DNA of 5,058 bases from a bacterium UBP2_UBA2255 (GTDB taxonomy: Bacteria > Edwardsbacteria > AC1 > EtOH8), in the NCBI GenBank assembly GCA_002347565.1, contig DDXR01000040.1:1-5058 (forward strand). The letters run 5' to 3'. The position numbers and the translations under genes are program-made. Below the pieces are notes generated by a model that was not told the origin of the DNA, ran no database searches, and saw nothing but the letters and a program-made list of their open reading frames with translations. Below are positions 1-5,025 of the stretch, in pieces; positions within the stretch are counted from its first letter, which is position 1, and each line of letters starts with the position of its first letter.

Positions 1-546
1 CGTGATCCGGTCCTGCTGCCCGGCCGCCTCGAGGTATGACGACATCTTCTGTATCTCGCGGGTCAGCTCCCCGTCGGCCAGATAGGTTCTCAAAATGTTG
101 ATCCATTGCTTCTGTCTCCGCGCTTCCGCCACCGCCGCCTTCTCCACCCACAGCGGCGAGAGGATTTCATTGGGCACTTCCGGCTGTTTCCCCAGGTCGT
201 CGATCGCCTGGTAGTACCGGAACAGGTCCTTGATACCCAGCAAATTGAAGGGCCGCAATACGGCCAGCTTGGGGTACGACAGGTAGACGAATTCACGCTG
301 CCGCTTGCGCAGATACATCAGGAAGCCCAGCCCCGTCGAACTGATGTACGTCACCCCGTCCAGGTCCACCACGTAGTCGTACCGGCCGGCCGCCGCCATC
401 CCGTTGACCTCCTCGCGCAGCCGCGCCACCACGTGGGTGTCCAGCGACCCGCCCAGCAGGACGGCGCACAGACCCGCACCCTCGAACAACAGGATCGTCC
501 CCGTGAAGTTCGGCGTCTCCACCACGCGCTTCGTCATCCCTGCCAT
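1..546 (-). CDS. STAS-domain protein (anti-sigma factor antagonist-like), 3' end beyond the window
   Basis: The frame is open from 546 to the left edge: 182 codons and no stop, so the C-terminus is missing. Residues ~12-115 look like a STAS domain. They contain a beta-strand ending YVVDLDGVTYI (57-68), the signature ISSTGLGFL (68-76) and a C-terminal NLLGIKDLFRYY helix (101-112). In SpoIIAA-type antagonists the DSSG serine is phosphorylated by an anti-sigma kinase. Here the aligned residues read S69-S70-T71-G72, so S70 is the candidate phosphosite and the usual Asp is Ser. A charged, probably helical extension (~120-182 and beyond) follows, unlike the ~110-residue minimal antagonists. I chose the ATG at 546 because GGAGG lies 5 nt upstream; an in-frame ATG at 537 is the alternative. 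It is transcribed divergently from purN. The partner kinase and sigma factor are not in the window. STAS assignment is firm; the cellular role is inference. Confidence 0.88.
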   Translation of the reverse strand, partial: MAGMTKRVVETPNFTGTILLFEGAGLCAVLLGGSLDTHVVARLREEVNGMAAAGRYDYVVDLDGVTYISSTGLGFLMYLRKRQREFVYLSYPKLAVLRPFNLLGIKDLFRYYQAIDDLGKQPEVPNEILSPLWVEKAAVAEARRQKQWINILRTYLADGELTREIQKMSSYLEAAGQQDRIT

Positions 547-548
547 CG

Positions 549-556
549 CTCCCTCC
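549..556 (-). promoter_or_regulatory. Ribosome binding site of the STAS gene
   Basis: Read on the minus strand this is GGAGGGAG, with GGAGG ending 5 nt before the ATG at 546. It lies 12 nt from the second in-frame ATG at 537, so it favours the upstream start (protein beginning MAGMTKR). Confidence 0.7.
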
Positions 557-568
557 GTTCCGCACCGC

Positions 569-597
569 AGTTTATCAGGAAAAATCATCGTTGTCAA
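569..597 (-). promoter_or_regulatory. Sigma70-type promoter of the STAS gene
   Basis: On the minus strand TTGACA (597-592, 6/6 to consensus) is followed by a 17-nt spacer and TAAACT (574-569, 4/6), with an extended TGA just upstream of the -10. Transcription should begin near 562, giving a leader of about 16 nt that holds little more than the ribosome binding site. Assigned from sequence only. Confidence 0.7.
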
Positions 598-620
598 GCG
601 CCGATCCGGGCCCCGGGCGC

Positions 621-641
621 ATGCCCTCCTCGGGCGGGCAT
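621..641. repeat. Small inverted repeat between the divergent promoters
   Basis: ATGCCC (621-626) pairs with GGGCAT (636-641) around a 9-nt G/C-rich loop. It lies between the proximal STAS promoter and the purN promoter. It could be an operator or a weak RNA hairpin in a longer minus-strand leader, but a 6-bp stem in GC-rich DNA may be chance. Confidence 0.25.
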
Positions 642-655
642 CACGCCGAGGAATA

Positions 656-685
656 ACTATACACCCCGCGCTGCCGTAAAATCAA
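656..685 (-). promoter_or_regulatory. Possible second (distal) promoter toward the STAS gene
   Basis: On the minus strand TTGATT (685-680) and TATAGT (661-656, 5/6) are separated by 18 nt. This is weaker than the proximal promoter. If used, it would give a leader of about 100 nt that includes the small inverted repeat at 621-641. Speculative. Confidence 0.3.
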
Positions 686-700
686 GGATAAAATCACCGA
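677..700. repeat. Two 12-bp direct repeats upstream of the purN promoter
   Basis: TAAAATCAAGGA (677-688) is followed immediately by TAAAATCACCGA (689-700): 10 of 12 positions match, at a 12-bp period. The A/T-rich pair stands out in this GC-rich region and lies about 28 bp upstream of the purN -35. It could be a tandem binding site or an UP-like element; no known regulator motif is recognised. Confidence 0.35.
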
Positions 701-727
701 TTGGACGACAGCCGGCCATGATTTCGT

Positions 728-756
728 TTGACTTGCCCCCGCCGTTGAGATACAAT
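728..756 (+). promoter_or_regulatory. Sigma70-type promoter of purN-lnt, positioned for a leaderless mRNA
   Basis: TTGACT (728-733, 5/6) and TACAAT (751-756, 5/6) are separated by exactly 17 nt. The -10 ends 7 nt before the ATG at 764, so the predicted transcription start (about 762-764) coincides with the start codon. No Shine-Dalgarno precedes this ATG, in contrast to the other three genes of the window. Both facts point to leaderless translation. Confidence 0.75.
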
Positions 757-763
757 TCCCACC

Positions 764-1393
764 ATGACCGCGCCGCTTCCCATCGCCTGCCTGGTATCGG
801 GCTCGGGCTCCAACCTGCAGGCCATCATCGACCGCACCGAGTCCGGCGGGCTCGCTGCCCGGATCGCCTGCGTCATCTCGAACACCCCTGGAGCCCGCGC
901 CCTGGAGCGCGCCCGGCGGCACGCCATCCCGGAATTCACGGTCGATCACCGGCTGTATCCATCCCGCGGCCTGTTCGAGCAGGAGCTGATCGGGATCATC
1001 GACCGCCACGGAGCGCGCCTCGTCTGCCTGTGCGGTTTCCTGCGGGTGCTGACCGGGACGTTCGTCCGGCACTACCCAAACAGGATCCTCAACATCCATC
1101 CGGCCCTGCTGCCGGATTTCGGCGGCCCCGGCTTCCACGGCATCAAGGTGCATCAGGCCGTGCTGGCGGCGGGCCGGACGATCTCCGGCTGCACCGTCCA
1201 CATGGTTGACGCCGAGGTCGACCACGGCCCGGTCATCCTGCAGCGCACCGTGCCGGTGCTGCCCGGAGACACCGCCGAGGTCCTGGCTGCCCGGGTGCTG
1301 GAACAGGAGCACCTGGCCTATGCCGAGGCCATCGAACTGTTCGCCCAGGACCGGGTCGTGATCCGCGGCGGCCGGGCCGAGATCGCCCCCCCC
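764..1393 (+). other. purN: PurN part: phosphoribosylglycinamide formyltransferase (folate-dependent)
   Basis: PurN transfers the formyl group of 10-formyltetrahydrofolate to GAR, giving FGAR, in de novo purine synthesis in the cytosol. The sequence shows the phosphate-binding loop SGSGSN (12-17) and the three catalytic residues expected from E. coli N106/H108/D144. These are N110 and H112 in NIHPALLP (110-117), and D153 in VDAEVDHGPVILQ (148-160). The segment FGGPGFHGIKVHQAV resembles the GGKGMYG-type PurN subgroup rather than the E. coli PGLHTH version. The C-terminal helix (QEHLAYAEAIELF) and short tail are complete, so nothing is truncated at the junction. No purM or other purine gene is adjacent. 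Confidence 0.93.
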
Positions 1394-2968
1394 ATGATCC
1401 GCCGCCTGTCCACCCTCACAGGGGGCCTGGGACCGGCCGCGTTGTCCGCCTTCCTGCTCTGGCTGGCCTTCCCGCCGCTGGCGCTGTGGCCGCTGGCGCT
1501 GGTTGCCCTCGTTCCCCTGCTGCTGTCGCTCGACCGGGCCCCTGTCCGCAGAGTCTTCTGGCGGACGTGGCTGTTCGGCCTGCTGTTCTATGCCGGGCTG
1601 TTGCACTGGATCGTGTACAACCCGGCGGTGGAGCCATGGGTGCGGCCCCTGCTGTACCTGGGCGTGGTGCTGATCGCCGCCCTCCAGGGCCTGTACGCCG
1701 CGGCCGCGGCCGCGGCCGCCAGGTGGCTGGGCGGCCGGACGAGGCTTCCATTCTGGCTGGCGTGTGCGCTGGCGTGGACCGTGGCGGACTACCTCCGCGG
1801 TTTGGGACCGCTGGGTTTCACCTGGGGTTCAGCGGGATACGCGCTGGCCGCTTTTCCGCCGGCGATCCAGACGGCAGAGTTTGCGGGCATGTGGGGCGTG
1901 ACCTTCTGGGTGGTGCTCGTCAACTGCATGGCGTCCGCCTTGATCGCGGGCGGGTGGCGGCGGCTGCGCAGCAATCGGCAGGAGCGGGGGAGCCTGATCC
2001 CGGCGCTGGCCGGGATGCTGACCCTGCTGCTCCCGGCGGCCTGGGGATGCCTGCGCCTGGGCCAGGTCGAACGTGGCGCCCGGTCCGTGCCGGCGGTCCG
2101 GGCAGCCCTGATCCAGGGCAACATCGAGCAGGGAGTGCGATGGGATGGGGAATACCAGGATTTCAACTGGCGCACCTACCGCGACCTCACCCGCCGGGCG
2201 GCCGCCGAAAGTCCGGCGCTGGTCGTCTGGCCCGAGACCGCGCTGCCGTTCTATCTTCGCCATCAACAGCGGTACCTGTCCGGGATGTGCGCGCTGACGT
2301 CGGAGGCGGGCGTGGCGGTGTTGACCGGCGTACCGGACTATCTGCAGGACATGGCGACCGGAAGGATCGATTTCTACAATTCATCATTCCTGTTCCTTCC
2401 CGGCCGCGGGCTGGCGGGTCAGTACGCCAAATCCCATTTGGTGCCCTTCGGCGAGCGGTTCCCGTTCAAGGAGCGCATCCCGGGGCTGCGCCATGTCAGC
2501 TTCGGCGAGGGGGAGTGGACGCCGGGCGCGGACACCGCCCTGTTCGCTCTCGACTCGCTGCGATTCGCAAACCTGATATGCTTCGAGTCGACCTTCCCGG
2601 CCATCACCAGGGCGCAGACGCGCCGGGGGGCGCGTTTCCTGGTCAACATCACCAACGACGGCTGGTTCGGCCGCTCCGGCGCCGCCCGCCAGCATGCCGA
2701 CATGGCGGTCATGCGAGCGGTGGAGACCCGGCGCGCCATCGCCCGCTGCGCCAATTCGGGCGTCTCGCTGTTCGTCCTGCCGACCGGCCGGAGGCTCGAC
2801 CCGACCCCGCTGTTCGTCCAGGCCGTCGTCACCAGCGACATCCCGGCCATGACGGCGCTGACCTTCTATGTCAGGTACGGCGACTGGCTGATGCTGGCGT
2901 TCTCGCTGCTGCTGGGCGTCGCCTCACTTTTCGCCATCCTCGGCCCGCGGCCCGCCGACCGGAACTGA
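764..2968 (+). CDS. purN-lnt: PurN-Lnt fusion frame: glycinamide ribonucleotide formyltransferase joined to apolipoprotein N-acyltransferase
   Basis: This is one open frame of 734 codons. Residues 1-210 are a complete PurN, and 211-734 a complete Lnt beginning with its own Met (M211). Both parts are of normal size (E. coli PurN 212 aa, Lnt 512 aa), with no linker between them. The two functions, cytosolic purine synthesis and inner-membrane lipoprotein acylation, are not otherwise connected. The joint is a C8 run (1386-1393) followed by ATGA. With C7 the PurN frame would end at that TGA and Lnt would start at the overlapping ATG, a common operon arrangement. The fusion may therefore be a one-base sequencing or assembly error, a real indel, or a variable tract. 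It is topologically possible, since the Lnt N-terminus is cytoplasmic in E. coli. The start at 764 is supported by the adjacent promoter and by the PurN N-terminus (IACLVSGSGSN). Domain functions are near certain; the covalent fusion is not. Confidence 0.85.
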   Translation: MTAPLPIACLVSGSGSNLQAIIDRTESGGLAARIACVISNTPGARALERARRHAIPEFTVDHRLYPSRGLFEQELIGIIDRHGARLVCLCGFLRVLTGTFVRHYPNRILNIHPALLPDFGGPGFHGIKVHQAVLAAGRTISGCTVHMVDAEVDHGPVILQRTVPVLPGDTAEVLAARVLEQEHLAYAEAIELFAQDRVVIRGGRAEIAPPMIRRLSTLTGGLGPAALSAFLLWLAFPPLALWPLALVALVPLLLSLDRAPVRRVFWRTWLFGLLFYAGLLHWIVYNPAVEPWVRPLLYLGVVLIAALQGLYAAAAAAAARWLGGRTRLPFWLACALAWTVADYLRGLGPLGFTWGSAGYALAAFPPAIQTAEFAGMWGVTFWVVLVNCMASALIAGGWRRLRSNRQERGSLIPALAGMLTLLLPAAWGCLRLGQVERGARSVPAVRAALIQGNIEQGVRWDGEYQDFNWRTYRDLTRRAAAESPALVVWPETALPFYLRHQQRYLSGMCALTSEAGVAVLTGVPDYLQDMATGRIDFYNSSFLFLPGRGLAGQYAKSHLVPFGERFPFKERIPGLRHVSFGEGEWTPGADTALFALDSLRFANLICFESTFPAITRAQTRRGARFLVNITNDGWFGRSGAARQHADMAVMRAVETRRAIARCANSGVSLFVLPTGRRLDPTPLFVQAVVTSDIPAMTALTFYVRYGDWLMLAFSLLLGVASLFAILGPRPADRN
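1386..1393 (+). repeat. C8 homopolymer at the purN/lnt junction
   Basis: Eight consecutive C's sit directly before ATGATCC. As written, the codons are GCC CCC CCC ATG and the frames fuse. With seven C's they become GCC CCC CCA TGA, ending PurN at 210 residues, with the TGA overlapping the Lnt ATG. With nine, the frame enters an unrelated long open frame and Lnt is not made from the PurN start. The tract therefore decides between fused and separate products. Confidence 0.85.
1394..2968 (+). other. lnt: Lnt part: apolipoprotein N-acyltransferase
   Basis: Lnt adds the third acyl chain, from phospholipid to the N-terminal diacylglyceryl-cysteine of lipoproteins, at the periplasmic face of the inner membrane. 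From M211 there are several hydrophobic helices (about 224-255, 266-318, 328-345, 373-396, 411-430), including the typical LAFPPLALWPLALVALVPLL and LGFTWGSAGYA. A nitrilase-fold domain follows (about 445-695), then a last helix (706-727). The E. coli catalytic triad E267/K335/C387 corresponds to E491 (VVWPETALP), K556 (YAKSHLVPFGE) and C606 (LICFE). E564 and E608 match the other conserved glutamates, and LVNITNDGWFG (626-636) is present. As a separate protein from 1394 it would be 524 aa. No Shine-Dalgarno precedes M211, so independent translation would rely on coupling to PurN. Confidence 0.93.
1697..1720 (+). repeat. GCGGCC simple repeat encoding eight alanines
   Basis: Alternating GCC/GCG codons form nearly four GCGGCC units and encode A312-A319 inside an Lnt membrane helix (YAAAAAAAARW). 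The period is six, so slippage would change the alanine count without shifting the frame. Overlapping palindromes make it prone to polymerase and sequencing trouble. Confidence 0.7.
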
Positions 2969-2988
2969 ACCGTCCACGGTCCAGCGAA

Positions 2989-3014
2989 CGAAGCCCCGAG
3001 CGATCGGGGCTTCG
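2989..3014 (+). terminator. Strong hairpin after purN-lnt, probable terminator
   Basis: CGAAGCCCCGA (2989-2999) and its exact complement (3004-3014) form an 11-bp stem closed by GCGA, a GNRA tetraloop, 20 bp after the lnt stop. There is no U-tract (CCTATTGTG follows), so it is either a non-canonical intrinsic terminator or a 3'-end-stabilising hairpin. The stem is symmetric on both strands, but no convergent gene is present. Confidence 0.6.
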
Positions 3015-3025
3015 CCTATTGTGCG

Positions 3026-3064
3026 CCGGCGGCAGTGCCCGGCGATCGCGGCCGTTGCCGCCGG
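3026..3064. repeat. GC-rich inverted repeat upstream of the ARPP-1-like gene
   Basis: CCGGCGGCA (3026-3034) pairs perfectly with TGCCGCCGG (3056-3064). The 21-nt loop contains the palindrome GCGATCGC (3042-3049). It ends 61 bp before the next ATG. It may be a second part of the terminator region, an operator, or a structured leader. AATAAT (3066-3071) beside it resembles a -10 box, but no matching -35 is seen. Confidence 0.4.
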
Positions 3065-3111
3065 GAATAATCCGGCCCGGCCGGCAGTATCTTGACCAGA
3101 AGCAAGAGAAG

Positions 3112-3118
3112 AAAGGAG
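3112..3118 (+). promoter_or_regulatory. Ribosome binding site of the ARPP-1-like gene
   Basis: AAAGGAG lies 7 nt before the ATG at 3126 and fixes that start, which also begins a clear signal peptide. Confidence 0.8.
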
Positions 3119-3125
3119 CACTGCC

Positions 3126-4169
3126 ATGAAACGGACGCTGCCGGTCCTCCTGCTGGCCATGACCTGCGCCGCCGCGTCGGCGGCGCAGGAAAGCGACGCG
3201 GTCCCCCGACTGCTGCAGCGCCTGGTCGTCGGCAAACCAGTCGCCTACCGGGGCTTGACCGTTTTTCCGCTGTCCGGGTGCCGGGCTCCCCGTCTCGACG
3301 GCTGCCTGACATTGGGTGAGGCCATGGGCAAGGGCTGGATCACCATCAGCGAGAAGGACGGCGGCGAGGTCAACCGGCTGATCATCGAGAATACCGGTCC
3401 GTCGCCGGTGTTCCTGATGGCCGGCGAGCTGCTGACGGGATGCAAGCAGGACCGGATCGTCGGCGACGACTGCCTGCTGCCGGCCCGCAGCGGGAAAGTG
3501 ACCTTGTCGGCGTACTGCGTCGAGCACGGCCGCTGGACCGAGCAGGGCAGGGCATTCAAAGCAACAGGGGTCTCGGCCCAGACGGACATCAGACGGGCCG
3601 CCAAAGCCTCCCGCAGCCAGCAGGAGGTCTGGGACCAGGTGGCCGCCAATTATGACCGGCTGGCGGTGCCCATGTCGGCCACCGGCGCCTACCGGTCGGT
3701 GGTCGAGGACCAGGGTGTCGCTGCCAAGCGGGACGAGTATGTCAGGCACATCTCGAACCTCCCGTCGCTGGGCCGCGATGTCTGCGGCTGCGCCGTGGCG
3801 GTGGCCGGCAGGATCGTCTGCGTCGACGCCTTCGGGAGCCCGCGGCTGTTCGCCCGGCTGTGGCCGTCGCTGGCGGCCTCCTACGCCATGGATGCGCTCG
3901 GCTGCGGCGAGGCGGGACCGCCCGTCTCCCGGGAGGACGTCAACGGGCTCCTGGCCGCGGCCGCCCGGGCCCGGCGCCAGCCGGGAAAGACCGACGGCAT
4001 CGGCCGGGCCTGCGAACTCAGGTCCGCCGGCCTCTATGGCTCGGCCCTGGTCTACTTGGACGACGTCGTCCACTGCGACCTGTTCCCGGTTGCCGACGGC
4101 GGAAACGGGCCGGACGACAGCGATGCCCCCAGGCTGCGGTACCGCCGGGAGCACCTCAGGGAGCGTTGA
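3126..4169 (+). CDS. Exported DUF6569/ARPP-1-like protein
   Basis: The gene encodes 347 aa with a signal peptide at 1-20 (MKRT, hydrophobic core, AASAA then QESDA), so the product is exported. The mature part matches my recollection of the ARPP-1/DUF6569 family. It has a strand LIIENTGPSPVFLMAGELL (85-103) and a core GCKQDRIVGDDCLLPARSG (105-123). It also has YCVEHGRW (130-137), then QQEVWDQV (165-172), and AVAVAGRIVCVDAFGSPRLFARLWPSLAASYAMDAL split across 223-258. The C-terminal ~90 residues are less distinctive. Family function is not established; I recall a computational prediction linking ARPP-1 to ADP-ribosylglycohydrolase/rhodanese-phosphatase contexts, which does not prove activity here. 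The mature protein has eleven cysteines, which is many, and could form disulfides if periplasmic. A 37-bp gap to the TonB-like gene, with no terminator, suggests co-transcription. Family assignment is from memory of motifs; no molecular role is claimed. Confidence 0.75.
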   Translation: MKRTLPVLLLAMTCAAASAAQESDAVPRLLQRLVVGKPVAYRGLTVFPLSGCRAPRLDGCLTLGEAMGKGWITISEKDGGEVNRLIIENTGPSPVFLMAGELLTGCKQDRIVGDDCLLPARSGKVTLSAYCVEHGRWTEQGRAFKATGVSAQTDIRRAAKASRSQQEVWDQVAANYDRLAVPMSATGAYRSVVEDQGVAAKRDEYVRHISNLPSLGRDVCGCAVAVAGRIVCVDAFGSPRLFARLWPSLAASYAMDALGCGEAGPPVSREDVNGLLAAAARARRQPGKTDGIGRACELRSAGLYGSALVYLDDVVHCDLFPVADGGNGPDDSDAPRLRYRREHLRER

Positions 4170-4193
4170 ACACGAACGACCCGCCCGGGTCGG

Positions 4194-4201
4194 AAAGGAG
4201 G
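4194..4201 (+). promoter_or_regulatory. Near-perfect ribosome binding site of the TonB-like gene
   Basis: AAAGGAGG, fully complementary to the usual 16S rRNA 3' end, lies 5 nt before the ATG at 4207. It decides this start: the same frame is open upstream to 3652, but that part only overlaps the preceding gene. Confidence 0.85.
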
Positions 4202-4206
4202 CTTCC

Positions 4207-5025
4207 ATGTTCACCACCAACCTCTTCCTGCTGCTGCCGGTGATCGGCGTGGCCGCCGGCCTGCTGGCCGCGATGCTGGTTGTGCGGCGGGCGGACGCCC
4301 GGCTGGCGTCAGCCGGATTCGGCACCAAGACCGCGCCGGTGCTGGTCTCGCTGGGCATCAAGGAGGCGGCGATGACCGCCATGGGAGGCCCGCTGGCCGT
4401 GTTGCTGATCGGCTCCAGCGCGCTGATGCTGAAGGAGTACCTGACACCGCCGCCGCCGCCGATCGTGCGGGAGGTCATCCCGTATGATCCGTCCAAGTGG
4501 GGGCTGCCGCCGCTCATCAATCCCGACGGGCTCACCGATCCATCGAGACTCACCGTGCCGGCAACACCGACCGGAGGCGGCATCCCCAGGCCGGTCGAGG
4601 ACTCGCGCGCCGCGACCGACGACGCCGGCACCCAGAGCGATTGGGCGGCCCAGGCCAACGCCGGGACCATCGACCCCGCGGCCCTCAACCGCGATTCGGT
4701 GGAGCTGGTGCGCGGCGGCATCCCGGACAAGGGCGGGTACGTGGCGCTGGAGAAGTACCCGGAGCTGGTGCGGAGAGTGGACCCGGTCTATCCCCGGATC
4801 GCCCTCGAGACGGGAAGCGAGGGCCGGGTGATGGTGCAGTTCCTGCAGGATTACGACGGCAGCGTCCTGCGGGCGGAGGTCGCCAAAAGCTCCGGCAACG
4901 CAGCCCTGGACGAGGCGGCGGTCGAGGCCGTGCGCCAGTGGAAGTTCACGCCGGCCATCGCACCGGGCGGCGCCGCGGCGCGGGTGTGGCAGGTGTACCC
5001 GGTGAGCTTCCGGCTGTCGAAGTGA
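4207..5025 (+). CDS. TonB-family energy transducer with an additional N-terminal membrane helix
   Basis: The gene encodes 272 aa. Residues ~182-272 are a TonB C-terminal domain: YPELVRRVDPVYPRIAL, then GSEGRVMVQFLQDYDGSV, SSGNAALDEAAVEAV and RQWKFTPA (243-250). Such domains contact TonB boxes of outer-membrane receptors, using ExbB/ExbD-derived proton-motive energy. Ahead of it are a PPPPP segment (81-85) and a Pro/Gly-rich periplasmic linker of ~95 residues. There are two hydrophobic segments, ~5-26 and ~54-75, where classical TonB has one. The loop between them is basic (R27, R28, R32, K41, K52), so by the positive-inside rule it faces the cytoplasm. This puts the N-terminus outside and the TonB domain correctly in the periplasm. 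The TM Ser-x3-His of E. coli TonB is not found; S48-x3-K52 is the closest. No exbB/exbD or receptor gene is in the window. It could equally be a TonB-domain protein with another role. Confidence 0.85.
   Translation: MFTTNLFLLLPVIGVAAGLLAAMLVVRRADARLASAGFGTKTAPVLVSLGIKEAAMTAMGGPLAVLLIGSSALMLKEYLTPPPPPIVREVIPYDPSKWGLPPLINPDGLTDPSRLTVPATPTGGGIPRPVEDSRAATDDAGTQSDWAAQANAGTIDPAALNRDSVELVRGGIPDKGGYVALEKYPELVRRVDPVYPRIALETGSEGRVMVQFLQDYDGSVLRAEVAKSSGNAALDEAAVEAVRQWKFTPAIAPGGAAARVWQVYPVSFRLSK

Noticed and set aside
106..1209. A 367-codon plus-strand frame across the STAS gene, the promoters and purN
   Set aside because: It crosses the divergent intergenic region, is His/Arg/Pro-rich, and conflicts with the STAS frame and PurN motifs.
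641..1606. A 321-codon minus-strand frame opposite purN and lnt
   Set aside because: It is antisense to well-identified enzyme domains, Gln/Gly/Arg-rich, and has no ribosome binding site or recognisable motif.
2969..2980. Short inverted repeat ACCGT-CC-ACGGT after the lnt stop
   Set aside because: Five base pairs with a 2-nt loop is expected by chance and sterically poor.
3035..3090. A promoter for the ARPP-1-like gene using AATAAT (3066-3071) or CAGTAT (3085-3090) as -10
   Set aside because: Neither has a recognisable -35 at 16-18 nt; a promoter is probably here, but I cannot place it.
1486..3129. A 547-codon plus-strand frame overlapping lnt
   Set aside because: It runs inside the lnt coding region one frame over, has no recognisable domain and is Arg/Gly/Pro-rich. 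It is relevant only as the frame reached if the C tract had nine bases.
3652..4206. A 185-codon upstream extension of the TonB-like frame
   Set aside because: It overlaps the ARPP-1-like gene out of frame and is Arg/Pro/Ser-rich; the AAAGGAGG before the ATG at 4207 marks the real start.
2871..4730. A 619-codon open frame on the minus strand across the ARPP-1-like and TonB-like genes
   Set aside because: It is antisense to two genes with family motifs, signal peptide and ribosome binding sites; its translation is low-complexity Gly/Ala/Arg/Pro-rich, typical of a GC-rich shadow frame.
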